From NCBI RefSeq assembly GCF_023091745.1, contig NC_068934.1:15268434-15332433 (forward strand): DNA of 64,000 nt, in the 5' to 3' direction. Numbering within the stretch: the first letter of the stretch is position 1; each line of letters starts with the position of its first letter. Shown piece after piece: positions 33,225-44,105 of this stretch. The notes beneath the pieces are model-generated. The model ran no database searches and had not been told where the DNA came from. It saw nothing but the letters and a program-made list of their open reading frames with translations. Source of the stretch: Budorcas taxicolor (Eukaryota > Chordata > Mammalia > Artiodactyla > Bovidae). Both the position numbers and the translations under genes were made by a program.

Positions 33225-34118
33225 ATTCAGATATTTTTATTTGAATATCTATTAGGGATCTCCAACTGAAACTATCAGCAGCTCATCCCTTTATCCCCAA
33301 ATACAAATCTCATCTTACCAAAGTATTCTCAACCCAGAAGATGCCATCTTTTCCTGACTACCACAACGCCATACTAAAACTAAAGTTTTTTTGTTTCTTG
33401 TCATAGTTTCATTCTAATAGCAAAGCCTGTAAAGGGCACTATGCATTCCATTTCCATGATAGATCTTTGCACTGTATATGTTAATCTGACAGTTTATTTA
33501 TGTTTGCTAAACATTTCTTGCTACTGTTGTGTTTGGTAGGTTTGTAGTTATTTTCCATGTGGTTGTCTCAAACTGTGCGTAAATAGTTTTGTCTTATTTT
33601 TCCCCTTGATGGAAGAAAACAAACCTTATTGCTTCTGGTATGGAATATGAATTTAGTTTAAATTATGTGAGGAAATAGCCTCAGTATGTTGGTTTTAAAA
33701 ATGCATGTCAACATTTGGCATTCAGATTTTCTGTGTAAATGCAAGCTTTTAGCAGAATTCCAATTGAACAAATTATAGTTTCTGACTATAATTTATGAGA
33801 ACTATGTAAATATCTACAACTTTATAGCCAGTGTTTCCTAAATTACTCATGAATTACTAATTGCCTTTTTCAGCTACAGGATATGCAAATATATTTTCAC
33901 AGAGAAGAAACACTAAAAACTCCAAGAGACATTTGGTTAAAAAATAAATAAACAATGACATTAAGTGCTTTACCAGCTAAGGGAGGGCACTATTTTTCTT
34001 TGACCTGCTAACTTGTTATAGATTTATCTTAGTTAGATGAGCACTGAAAATTCCAGGGAAATACCCTTGAATGCACAGTTGGTTTTAAACATGAGAAGAG
34101 TACATGGCCACCTTCATA
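33225..34118. other. No gene or recognised repeat
   Basis: Unassigned AT-rich sequence. Confidence 0.5.
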
Positions 34119-34119
34119 A

Positions 34120-34560
34120 AAAGCAGCTCAGCATAAAGAATGTGTTTGAAACCAAGAAGATTTGGATTTGAATGCTGTTCTTGTCCCTAACCAATTCTAG
34201 AATGTTTGGCAAGTTACTTAAATTCTCTAAGCTTCAGTTTGCTTATCTGTAGAAATGAAGTAATGGGCTTCCCTGGTTGCTCAGATGGTAAAGAATCTTC
34301 CTGCAATTTAGAAGACCAGGGTTCGATCCCTGGGTCAGGAATCAATCCCTGGAGAAGAGAATGGCAACCCACTCCAGTATTCTTGCCTGGAGAATTCCAT
34401 GGACAGAGGAGCCTGGCAGGCTACAATCTATGAGGTTGCAAAAAGTAGGACATGACTGAGTGCCTAACACACACACACACAAACAATGTAATAATACGAA
34501 GGTTGATAGGTTAAATGAAATCGTATATTAGAATACTGATTCAGTGTCATAGATAATGCA
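34120..34560 (+). repeat. MIR SINE split by a Bov-tA
   Basis: 'aagatttggatttgaatgctgttcttgtcc...ggcaagttacttaaattctctaagcttcagtttgcttatctgtagaaatgaagtaat' is a forward MIR. It resumes after the SINE at 34483 with 'aatgtaataatacgaaggttgataggttaaatgaaatcg', the next MIR block. The MIR therefore predates the SINE, as expected. Confidence 0.8.
34265..34482 (+). mobile_element. Bov-tA SINE with (AC)n tail, nested in MIR
   Basis: 'gggcttccctggttgctcagatgg' to 'catgactgagtgcctaac', then (ac)n at 34466-34482. The short flank gtaat is shared by both sides. Confidence 0.94.
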
Positions 34561-34564
34561 TTGT

Positions 34565-35464
34565 TTCTGTGATGAAAATGATGTTAGTGATGATGATTTG
34601 ATTGGCCTTAGTAAGACGATTCAATGAATTAGTCTGTCATATTTTCTCCCAACTCTTTATTTCTGTAATGTTTTAAAGCTTTGGAATATTTAAAAGAACA
34701 AACACCTGGATGCCCATTGGTTAGAGTAGCCAGCGGCTAATGTGTTGCCACATTTGCTTTACCTCTCATGAGAAATTGGAGAGCTTGTCACTTTTCTATA
34801 TAACTGAGAAAAGTTTGTCTCAGAGAGGATTCTCTTCATCCACCTGTTTGTTCTTTATTTTATCCATTTAATGAATATTTATTGAGCTACTACAATGATG
34901 AGGAACTAACTGTTCTTAGCATTGGGGCATATTAATGAACCAATCAAAATCTATGTACTTGTCATATTTTCTCTTTGTATTTATCTTAAGGTGACAAGGC
35001 CAATAGTCATAGACGGTCCCATTTTTCTCTTACATTTTTTTGCTTGAATTCCTCTTCTGAGGCTAACAGCCCAGTTGGAAATAGGGTGAATGTGCCTACT
35101 TTCCTTTTTCTTATTTATACCCATTCTCAAAAGATATTATAAATCGTTCCAACAAATGTCTGCAACAAGAAATTCAACAGCCTTCTGAAAACCACTATGC
35201 AAACTCATTTTATTCAAGGAGAGAATAGAAGATTCTTTTGTAGAGATTTGCTGATAGAACAAATTCAACTGTTGTTTCTTGCCTTGCAAACCTCTTAGTC
35301 ATTCGATCATTTAGGTGTTTGTAAATGAGGACTCTCCTCATAGACAAGTGTATGGAAGGTATCTCTCAAGGTGATACTCAAGAGCTAAATCTTAATAGGA
35401 GTTTTCAGAAGACCTGCAAGGATACTTTCCAGCCAGGAAGTAACACTATGCTTCTCCAACCCAC
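34565..35464. other. No gene; old repeat trace at 34855-34980
   Basis: 'aatgaatatttattgagctactac...actgttcttagcattggggcatattaatgaaccaatcaaaatc' matches a common old mammalian LINE-related repeat motif (tttattgagcacctactatgtgccaggcactgttctag). The remainder is unassigned. Confidence 0.5.
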
Positions 35465-35860
35465 CTATGATAGTCAGTTCAGCCTGCCATAACAAAATAC
35501 CATCAACTGAATGATTTAGGCAACAAAAATTTATTTCTCATAATTCTAGAGGCTGAAAAGTTCCAAGATCCAGGTGCAAGTATAGTTGCTTTTATTCTAA
35601 GGTCTCTTGTTTTGGCTTTTAGACAATCATTATCTCACTGTGTGCTCATATGACCCTTTTGTGCACTCACTGGGACATAGAGGCCAAGCAAGCTCTTGCA
35701 TCTCTCCTCATAAGGACAGCAATCCCATCATGAGACTCTTACCCTCATAAACTGTCTAATCCTAATTACCAACTTGGTCCTATCTCCAGATACTATAGCA
35801 TTAGGGTTATACTGTGAACATCTGAATTTTGGGGGACACAGACATTCTGTTCAGTACATT
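35465..35860 (+). repeat. Ancient interspersed repeat, family name uncertain
   Basis: Good match to a widespread old mammalian repeat: 'cctgccataacaaaataccatcaactgaatg', 'aacaaaaatttatttctcataattctagaggctg', 'tcactgtgtgctcatatgacc', 'ctcctcataaggacagcaatcccatcatgag', 'atctccagatactatagcattagggtta' and 'ctgaattttgggggacacagac'. I recognise the pattern but cannot assign it firmly to an L1M 3' end or an MLT-type LTR. Confidence 0.65.
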
Positions 35861-35861
35861 G

Positions 35862-37038
35862 CCCAGGGATAAAAGACATCTCTTAGGGGAGCTGGTTAGC
35901 ATACAATTTTTAGTCTTCTTATTAGCAATATCTGATTCAACTGGTTTGGAGGTGGAAAATAATGGGGTGAGACTTTCTAAAGTCACTGGAAAGGGAAGAG
36001 TTGATAATAAGATTGTATCATCATTAGGATATGGGGAGTGTTTTGGTGAATAGGAAAGTAGATCCTTGAGAAAGTTAAACGATCAGCCTATCAAGAAGGA
36101 AGTACATAGCTTAGCAAAGTTCTCAGGAAAGAACATCCCTTGCTCTACTAAACTTCCTGTCATATGTCTCAGGTCTATGACTTTAGGTGATCTTGACCAC
36201 CATTCACTCTGAATTAATAGTCAGAAATTTCAGGCTTCATTACCTGATTGTGTGCCTTTTTTCTTTACTTCCTCTGTTAATTTTTCTGTAACTTATTTTC
36301 TTCTGGTACTTTCACAAGAGTAAACATCATTTCTTCCTGTCTTGTTCCATCAGAATGATTCAGTTATCATAAAGAGAAGTCTTTAGCAGCAGAAAGTAAT
36401 ACTAAAAGTTAAGGACTTTCTTATAACCAGACCATATCTGTGATTATAGAGATACAAAGTTCAGGTTTTATGACATGATGCTCTGAATTATCTGAATTGG
36501 AAAGCAAACACTTGCAGATACCGTAGTTGCTAGATTAGAGAATAACTTTTTGTTCTTTGGAAATTTTATGAATGATAACACTGACCTCTGCTCATACCTG
36601 AATACTTTTCTTTTCTAGTATTAGAGGTGGCTAAACTGGGCATTTTCAAGTTGATTTTTTCAATTTAATATTGTGGTTGAATTATACAAAGTGCCTCCAC
36701 CTAACATCAGTGCTTGCTTGATCTTGTAAATATTGAGTGAAATCCCAATTAATTCAGTCATGCCATGCAGTAGAAATTTTCTGTACATTTCCTCTGGTGG
36801 CATGTGGAGACTAAATCTGTAGATAAATAAATAAGCAAGTTTCATTAGTTTAGGGATTGTGACTAAGCCATTAGTGAGTGGCCATATTTCACACATTATC
36901 TTCAACAATTTATTTCCAAGCCAGCTGTTTAAGTGTAAAATATATTTCTCCCCATTGGTATATAAACTAAAACTATTAATCAATATTTGTACACTTAGTG
37001 TCTTCATCATCATCTGTGAAATTGAAGAGACTTCTATT
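35862..37038. other. No gene or recognised repeat
   Basis: A 117-codon minus-strand frame (36660-37013) is the longest unassigned one here. It has no recognisable motif, and nothing visible supports expression. Likely chance. Confidence 0.45.
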
Positions 37039-37039
37039 T

Positions 37040-37215
37040 ATCTCTACTATAGAGCTTACCACATTGGAGTAAGCATTTGTTTATTATCTCCAATCCCAAT
37101 GAGATCCTAAATTTGATGAGGGCAGAAATTTGTTTTTATTTATCTTCATGTGCCTGATACTGAATACACTACCTGGCTTATAGAAGATTTTCATTAAATA
37201 TCTGGCAAAATGAAA
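37040..37215 (+). repeat. L2/MIR-type 3' end, ancient, probable
   Basis: 'ttgatgagggcagaaatttg...tcttcatgtgcctgatactgaatacactacctggcttatagaagattttcattaaatatc' fits the old 'agggcaggga...cctagcacagtgcctggcacatagtaggcactcaataaat' 3' end. Confidence 0.6.
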
Positions 37216-37262
37216 ATAGATTGTGTTCATCTTAATATATATGAAGGGCTTATCTGAAGTGG

Positions 37263-37463
37263 AAAAGACTCTGATGCTGGGAAAGATTGAAGGTGAGAGG
37301 AGAAGGGGATGACAGAGGATGAGATGGTTGGATTACATCACCAACTCAATGGACATGAGTTTGAGTAATCTCTGGGAGTTGGTGATGGAAGGGGAGGCCT
37401 GGCATGCTGTGGTCCATGGGGTCACAAAGATTAGGACACAACTGAGCAACTGAACAGAACTGA
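37263..37463 (+). mobile_element. BovB LINE 3' end with TSD
   Basis: 'aaaagactctgatgctgggaaagattgaagg' to the tail 'caactgaacagaactga'. The target site atctgaagtgg is exact at 37252-37262 and 37464-37474 (11 bp), so this about 200-bp piece is a complete 5'-truncated insertion. Confidence 0.95.
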
Positions 37464-37765
37464 ATCTGAAGTGGCTTCTAAATAATTTTAAGTGAAAAAT
37501 TTCACTTTTCTTACAGTTGTTTCCCTGTGAATACCCCATACTATCCTTGCCCTTATCAGCCTGTGAGTTAAAATGCAGTCATACTTGCATTATTTTTTAC
37601 CCAAGTTGTCAATATTGTATCATATTTATGCCTCATAAAGGGCTTCACACTCCCAGACAGTGCCCCACTGCCACTTATTTCCCGAAGATTCTTGGAGGTT
37701 TATCATCAGGTATTGCTAGATATTGTGGCCTTTGTGTGCTTGACATCTGCTTAGCATTTTCAGAT

Positions 37766-37850
37766 ATCTTTTTCTTTTCTTTTTCTCTTCACTCTTTCTT
37801 TTCCTTTTCTTTTCTCTTTCTTTTTCTTTTCACACTTTTTTTTTTCTTGC
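37766..37850. repeat. Polypyrimidine (TTTTC)n tract
   Basis: An imperfect run of T/C-rich pentamers, ending in a T10 run at about 37838-37847. It explains the low-complexity K/R-rich minus-strand frame at 37760-38077. Confidence 0.93.
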
Positions 37851-37904
37851 TGAGGGTGGCTACAGGTACAAATTCCATTCCTTTCCTCTTTATTTCTAAG
37901 GAGA

Positions 37905-38112
37905 TAGAGGTAGATAGGTAGGTAGATAGGCAGATAGATAGGTAGATGTTGTTCAGTCACCAAGTCATGTCTGACTCTTGTGACCCCATGGACTGCAGCA
38001 TGCCAGGCCTCCCCGTCCCTCGCCATCTCCTGGAATTTGCCCAAGTTCATGTCCATTGAATTGGTGATGCCATCCAACCATAGATGATAGATAGATAGAT
38101 GGATAGATAGAT
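37905..38112. repeat. (GATA)n microsatellite interrupted by BovB
   Basis: GATA/GGTA repeats at 37905-37947 and again at 38081-38112 (tagatagatagatggatagatagata), with a BovB 3' end between them. Confidence 0.93.
37948..38080 (-). mobile_element. BovB 3' end inside the (GATA)n array
   Basis: 'gttgttcagtcaccaagtcatgtctgactc' to 'ttgaattggtgatgccatccaacc'. About 130 bp, with array sequence on both sides. Confidence 0.93.
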
Positions 38113-38640
38113 ACCAAGTTTCCCTCTGTACTGCTGGGTACTTAGCATTTTAAGTTCTTAGGCCCCGAGTCCTCTTTGTGTCCCTCCACCATTCCAAGGC
38201 TCAGCTTTCATTTTCTGACTTGGAAGGGCATCCAGTTACCCTCCATCCTTTCTCTTCTGAATCTCTTCCACGATCCAAATTTCAAAAATTCCCTTTTAGA
38301 AGACTTCCTGTGGCTCTGATGTCCCTGATAATGTGACATGATTTTTGCCAATAATTACCTATGTATTAAAATCTGGCCTAAATGACTTTAACTTAAATTT
38401 GGTAGGGTCCACATCATTCTTTTCACTGATTCAATAAACTTAGCAGTTATTTATATAATGTCTTCTATGTGCCAGACACTGAAATGCTCATGAGTGAAAC
38501 AGTATCAAAACCTTTCACTTGTGGAATTTTTATTCTTTTGAAGGGAGATAGATATTAAATAATAGATCATTATGAATATGAAATAATAAATACATAAAAT
38601 ATATGGCAGTGTTTGGTTAAAATAAATTTTAAGAAGGGAA
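38113..38640. other. No gene; old repeat trace at 38425-38570
   Basis: 'cagttatttatataatgtcttctatgtgccagacactgaaatgctcatgagtgaaacag' matches the old LINE-related repeat motif. It resumes after the SINE near 38890 ('ataaggtgacatttaagaggagacc'). Confidence 0.5.
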
Positions 38641-38644
38641 TATG

Positions 38645-38850
38645 GATCTTCCCTGTTGCTCAGATGGTAAAGAATCCACTTGCAATGCAGGAGACTTAGG
38701 TTCAATCCCTGGGTTGGGAAGATCCCTTGGAGAAGGGAATGGCAATCCACTCCAGTGTTCTTGCCTGGAGAATACCATGGATAGAGGAGCTTGGCGGGCT
38801 GCAGTTTATGGGGTTGCAAAGAGTCAGACATGACTGAGCAACTAAGACTA
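38645..38850 (+). mobile_element. Bov-tA SINE
   Basis: 'gatcttccctgttgctcagatggtaaagaatcc' to 'gagtcagacatgactgagcaactaag'. Full-length forward copy. Confidence 0.94.
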
Positions 38851-39070
38851 ATCATAGTGTATGGGAGTGAGAGTAATCAGATATTCACCTGTATTTCATA
38901 AGGTGACATTTAAGAGGAGACCAAAATAGGGAAGAATAGGAACCAAGAGGAGATGGAGAGAGAAGGCTGACTAGGCAGGACACAGGGACAAAGTCCTGAG
39001 TGTACTCAGACTAACATAATGAGACACAGTTCATTACTAACCAGACTATTGTATGTCCTAGTAATGTTCA

Positions 39071-39334
39071 TGGCACCCCACTCCAGTACTCTTGCCTGGA
39101 AAATCATATGGACAGAGGAGCCTGGTGGTCTGCGGTCCATGGGGTCGTGAAGAGTCGGACACGACTGAGCAACTTCACTTTCACTTTTCACTTTCATGCA
39201 TTGGAGAAGGAAATGGCAATCCACTCCAGTGTTCTTGCCAGGAGAATCCCAGGGATGGGGGAGCCTGGTGGGCTGCCATCTATGGGGTCACACAGAGCTG
39301 GACACGACTGAAGTGACTTAGCAGCAGCAGCAGC
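39071..39334 (+). mobile_element. BovA2 dimeric SINE with TSD
   Basis: Two BovA monomers joined by 'caacttcactttcacttttcactttcatgcattgg', with a (gca)n tail. The target site agtaatgttca is exact at 39060-39070 and 39335-39345. The first monomer lacks its first about 15 bp. Confidence 0.97.
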
Positions 39335-39552
39335 AGTAATGTTCAAGCTGTGCAGTTAGCTGCATAGCTTCATTACTTGAATCTCACTATCACTGACCCT
39401 AAATGAAATTATGAAACCTCTCAACATGTAAACTAGTATTTAACTCTTCCCTTAAACAGTAGGATTCATTTTGGTACGACTAAGCCTGAGATAAACCTGA
39501 ATACATAGTATGGAGAGTTTCAGTTCAAATTGTAAAATCAAAATGTTCCACC

Positions 39553-40752
39553 CCTTCAGGCTCTACTACAAAGCCACAGTCATCAAAACAGTATGGTACT
39601 GGCACAAAGACAGACATATAGATCAATGGAACAAAATAGAAAGCCCAGAGATAAATCCACACACATATGGACACCTTATCTTTGACAAAGGAGGCAAGAA
39701 TATACAATGGAGTAAAGACAATCTCTTTAACAAGTGGTGCTGGGAAAACTGGTCAACCACTTGTAAAATAATGAAACTAGATCACTTTCTAACACTGCAC
39801 ACAAAAATAAACTCAAAATGGATTAAAGATCTAAATGTAAGACCAGAAACTATAAAACTCCTAGAGGAGAACATAGGCAAAACACTCTTAGACATAAATC
39901 ACAGCAGGATCCTCTATGATCCACCTCCCAGAATACTGGAAATAAAAGCAAAAATAAACAAATGGCATCTAATTAAAATTAAAAGCTTCTGCACAACAAA
40001 GGAAAATATAAGCAAGGTGAAAAGACAGCCTTCTGAATGGGAGAAAATAATAGCAAATGAAGCAACTGACAAACAACTAATCTCAAAAATATACAAGCAA
40101 CTTATGCAGCTCAATTCCAGAAAAATAAACGACCCAATCAAAAAATGGGCCAAAGAACTAAATAGACATTTCTCCAAAGAAGACATACGGATGGCTAACA
40201 AACACATGAAAAGATGCTCAACATCACTCATTATCAGAGAAATGCAAATCAAAACCACAATGAGGTACCACTTCACATCAGTCAGAATGGCTGCGATCCA
40301 AAAATCTGCAAGCAATAAATGCTGGAGAGGGTGTGGAGAAAAGGGAACCCTCCTACACTGTTGGTGGGAATGCAAACTAGTACAGCCACTATGGAGAACA
40401 GTGTGGAGATTCCTTAAAAAATTGCAAATAGAACTAACTTATGACCCAGCAATCCCACTGCTGGGCATACACACCGAGGAAACCAGAATTGAGAGACACA
40501 TGTACCCCAATGTTCATCGCAGCACTGTTTATAATAGCCAGGACATGGAAACAACCTAGATGTCCATCAGCAGATGAATGGATAAGAAAGCTGTGGTACA
40601 TGTACACAATGGAGTATTACTCAGCCGTTAAAAAGAATTCATTTGAATCAGTTCTGATGAGATGCATGAAACTGGAGCCGATTATACAGAGTGAAGTAAG
40701 CCAGAAAGAAAAACACCAATACAGTACACTAACACATATATATGGAATTTAG
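39553..40752 (+). pseudogene. L1 ORF2 C-terminal remnant, one frameshift
   Basis: The frame 39510-40559 reads L1 ORF2 without interruption for about 310 codons (39553 to about 40490). It covers VIKTVWYWHKD, the WKLIFDKG-type region (GHLIFDKGGKNIQW), the KWAKELNRHFSKED block and the Cys-rich motif CWRGCGEKGTLLHCWWEC (about 40320-40375; CX3CX7HX4C intact). A short deletion near 40490 shifts the frame. The end, with its native stop, is in the 40441-40752 frame. No RT active site is present because of 5' truncation. Confidence 0.94.
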
Positions 40753-41076
40753 AAAGATGGCAATGATGACCCTGTATGCAAGACAGGAAAAAAGACACAG
40801 CTGTGTATAACGGACTTTTGGACTCAGAGGGAGAGGGAGAGGGTGGGATGATTTTGGAAAATGGCATTCTATCATGTATACTATCATGTAAGAATTGAAT
40901 CACCAGTCTATGTCTGACGCAGGATACAGCATGCTTGGGGCTGGTGCATGGGGATGACCCAGAGAGATGTTATGGGGAGGGAGGTGGGAGGGGGGTTCAT
41001 GTTTGGGAACTCATGTAAGAATTAAAGATTTTAAAATTAAAAAAAATAAAAATAAAAAAAAAACCAAAAACAAAAA
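39553..41076 (+). mobile_element. Ruminant L1 LINE copy 3, best preserved, with TSD
   Basis: Starts at 'ccttcaggctctactac' in ORF2, has the native stop at 40750-40752, a G-rich 3' UTR (40820-41000) and an A-rich tail to 41076. The target site caaaatgttccacc (39539-39552) is repeated as caaaatattccacc (41077-41090), 14 bp with one mismatch. The 3' UTR differs from copies 1 and 2 and matches the short tails at 45670 and 58168, so it belongs to another, probably younger, L1 subfamily. Confidence 0.96.
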
Positions 41077-41090
41077 CAAAATATTCCACC

Positions 41091-41484
41091 TCTATTTAGA
41101 TATAGCGTAAGAAAAAAAAAAGGAAATAAATTTGGAGCAAAGTTTCAGTTTTATTTTATCTTGAGAAATTTTGCAAAGAAGGAAAGAGGCATTTTCTTAA
41201 TAATGTGTAATATTTCTTTGAAAAATGGGTTGTAAAGAAATGTGGAAGTATGGCATATACAAAGCTATGATAATATTTTATTGACCTCTTCAATAGAGCA
41301 GTGGAAAGATACTTAATGTTGAAAGTATGTGCTTATTTTGAATCAGAACACAGATGTTACCATATGGCTTTTATGAGGAATTTATGTTACCTAATTCTCA
41401 ATTTGGGATTAGTAACATGGATGAAGGCAGGATGGTAATATCACCAAATTTACTTGGCTGAAAAAGTGTAAGAACATAATGACA
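41091..41484. other. No gene or recognised repeat
   Basis: AT-rich flank of L1 copy 3. Confidence 0.45.
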
Positions 41485-41659
41485 TCAGTTCAGTTCAGTT
41501 CAGTTCAGTTGCTCAGTCGTGTCCGACTCTTTGCGACCCCCATCAATCGCAGCACTCCAGGCCTCCCTGTCCATCACCAACTCCTGGAGTTCACTCAGAC
41601 TCACGTCCATCGAGTCAGTGATGCCATCCAGCCGTCTCATCCTCTGTCGTCCCCTTCTT
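41485..41659 (-). mobile_element. BovB 3' end with (TTCAG)n tail
   Basis: 'cagttcagttcagttcagttcagttgctcagtcg' to 'cgtctcatcctctgtcgtcccc'. Four to five pentamer tail units. One base change creates 'gaccccca' instead of 'gacccca'. Confidence 0.94.
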
Positions 41660-42221
41660 AGATACTTAAAATAGATATGAATTAGTTTAAAAATATAAGC
41701 AATTTAAAAAGAGAAGGAATTCGTGAAGCCTGTAGTCACCATGCTGTATATCACATCCCCAAGATTTATTTTGTTTATAACTGAAATTTTGTACCCTTGA
41801 ACCCTTTTCACCCATTTTGCCCACCTCCTGCCCCCTGTCTCAGCAAATAAAAATCTTTAGTCTCTATCTATCAGCTTGTTTTCTATTTTGCTTAACATCT
41901 TGTCTATAGGCGATATTATACAGTATTTGACCTTCTCTCTCTGACTTATTTCACTTCGCTTAATGCCCTCAAGGTCCATCCATCTTTGTGCAGATGGCAA
42001 GATTTCCCTTTTTTATGGCTGAGTAATATTCTAGAGTGTGTTTTGTGTGTGTGTGTGTGTATCTTCTTTATCCATTCATTTATTGACAGGCACTTGGCTT
42101 GCTTCCCTATTTTGGCTAATGTAAATAATACTGCAGTGAACACAGAGATGCTTATTTTTTGAATTAGTGTTTTCATTTTCTTCAAATAAATACCAAAAAA
42201 TGGAATTGCTGGATCATGTGC

Positions 42222-42346
42222 TATGGTGACCTACTCCAGTATTCTTGCTTGGAGAATCCCATGGACAGAGGAACCTGGCAGTCTACAGTCATGTGGCCAC
42301 AAAGAGTCGGACACGACTGAAGTGACTAAGCACATAGGCACACACA
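42222..42346 (+). mobile_element. Bov-tA/BovA fragment nested in L1
   Basis: 'ctatggtgacctactccagtattcttgcttgg' to 'gagtcggacacgactgaagtgactaagcac'. It sits within the L1 sentence 'ggatcatgtg...ctagttctattttt'. Confidence 0.9.
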
Positions 42347-42459
42347 TGCTAGTTCTATTTTTAATTTTTTGAGGAACCTCCATAATGTTTTCCATGGTGG
42401 CTGCCAACATTTTCTTCCATAAAAACAGTACATGGTAGTTCCCTTTTCTCTACATTGTT

Positions 42460-44105
42460 CAGTTCATTCAGTTCAGTTCAGTTGCTCAGTCATGTCTGAA
42501 TCTTTGCGACCCCATGAATTGCAGCATTCCAGGCCTCCCTGTCCATCACCATCTCCTGGAGTTCACTCAGAATCACAGGAAAAACCATAGCCTTGACTAG
42601 ACGGACCTTAGTCGGCAAAGTAATGTCTCTGCTTTTGAATACACTATCTAGGTTCGTAATAACTTTTCTTCCAAGGAGTAAGCATCTTTTAATTTCATGG
42701 CTGCAGTCACCATCTGCACTGATTTTGGAGCCCCAAGAAATAAAGTCTGACACTGTTTCTACTGTTTCCCCATCTATTTCCCATGAAGTGATGGGACCGG
42801 ATGCCATGATCTTCATTTTCTGAATGTTGAACTTTAAGCCAACTTTTTCGCTCTCCTCTTTCACTTTCATCAATAGGCGTTTTAGTTCCTCTTCACTTTC
42901 TGCCATAAGGGTGGTGTCATCTGCATATCTGAGGTTATTGATATTTCTCCTGGCAATCTTGATTCCAGCTTGTGTTTCTTCCAGTCCAGTGTTTCTCATG
43001 ATGTACTCTGCATAGAATTTAAATAAGCAGGGTGACAATATACAGCCTTGACGTACTCCTTTTCCTATTTGGAACCAGTCTGTTGTTCCATGTCCACTTC
43101 TAACTGTTGCTTCCTGACCTGGATATAGATTTCTCAAGAGGCAGGTCAGGTGGTCTGGTATTCTTATCTCTTTCAGAATTTTCCACAGTTTATTATGATC
43201 CACACAGTCAAAGGCTTTGGCATAATCAATAAAGCAGAAATAGATGTTTTTCTGGAACTCTCTTGCTTTTTCCATGATCCAGTGGATGTTGGCAATTTGA
43301 TCTCTGGTTCCTCTGCCTTTTCTAAAACCAGCTTGGACTTAGGGAGTTCACGGTTCACATATTACTGAAGCCTGGTTTGGAGAATTTTGAGCATTACTTT
43401 ACTAGCATGTGAGATGAGTGCAATTGTGCGGTAGTTTGAGCATTCTTTGGCATTGCCTTTCTTAGGGATTGGAATGAAAACTGACATTTTCCAGTCCTGT
43501 GTCCACTGCTGAGTTTTCCAAATTTGCTGACATATTGCGTGCAGCACTTTCACAGCATTATCTTTCAGGATTTGAAACAGCTCAACTGGAATTCCATCAC
43601 CTCCACTAACTTTGTTCATAGTGATGCTTTCTAAGGCCCACTTGACTTCACATTCCAAGATGTCTGACTCTAGGTTAGTGATCACATCATCATGATTATC
43701 TGGGTCATGAAGATCTTTTTTGTACAGTTTTTCTGTGTATTCTTGCCACCTCTTCTTAGTATCTTCTGCCTCTGTTAGGTCGATACCATTTCTGTCCTTT
43801 GTCGAGCCCATCTTTGCATGAAATGTTCCCTTGGTATCTCTAATTTTCTTGAAGAGATCTCTAGTCTTCCCCACTCTGTTGTTTTCCTCTATTTCTTTGC
43901 ATTGATCACTGAAGAAGGCTTTCTTATCTCTTCTTGCTATTCTCTGGAACTCTGCATTCAGATGCTTATATCTTTCCTTTTCTCCTTTGCTTTTCACCTC
44001 TCTTCTTTTCACAGTCATTTTTAAGGCCTCCCCAGACAGCCATTTTGCTTTTTTGCATTTCTTTTCCATGGGGATGGTCTGGATCCCTGTCTCCTGTACA
44101 ATGTC
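42460..44105 (-). mobile_element. BovB LINE, 5'-truncated, nested in L1, with TSD
   Basis: 1.65 kb reverse copy from the (CAGTT)n tail (left) to BovB linker codons (right). The 8-bp target acattgtt is exact at 42452-42459 and 44106-44113, and the L1 sentence is continuous across the insertion. About 350 bp between the end of the RT region and the 3' end are missing: near 42577 the sequence jumps from 'gttcactcagaatcac' to 'aggaaaaaccatagcc'. Confidence 0.95.
42490..43275 (-). pseudogene. BovB reverse transcriptase remnant, long frame with YADD
   Basis: 261 open codons. FIDYAKAFD (catalytic Asp, about residues 15-23), GVRQGCILSPCLF (73-85), RYADD (116-120; catalytic Asp pair at 42916-42927) and KIKMASGPI-like downstream blocks are all in frame. 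After residue about 233 (KAMVFPVI) the frame jumps directly to LSELQEMVMDREAWNAAIHGVAK, the C-terminal BovB end, because of an in-frame internal deletion. The missing piece includes the usual CESWTVKKAERRR block. The N-terminal end is cut off by a stop and shift near 43340-43380. Biochemical activity is unlikely. Confidence 0.92.

Noticed and set aside
36660..37013. 117-codon minus-strand frame
   Set aside because: AT-rich, no motif and no supporting context; compatible with chance in 64 kb.
37517..37921. 134-codon plus-strand frame with a very hydrophobic F-rich end
   Set aside because: The F/L-rich end is translated from the (TTTTC)n tract. Low complexity, not a membrane protein.
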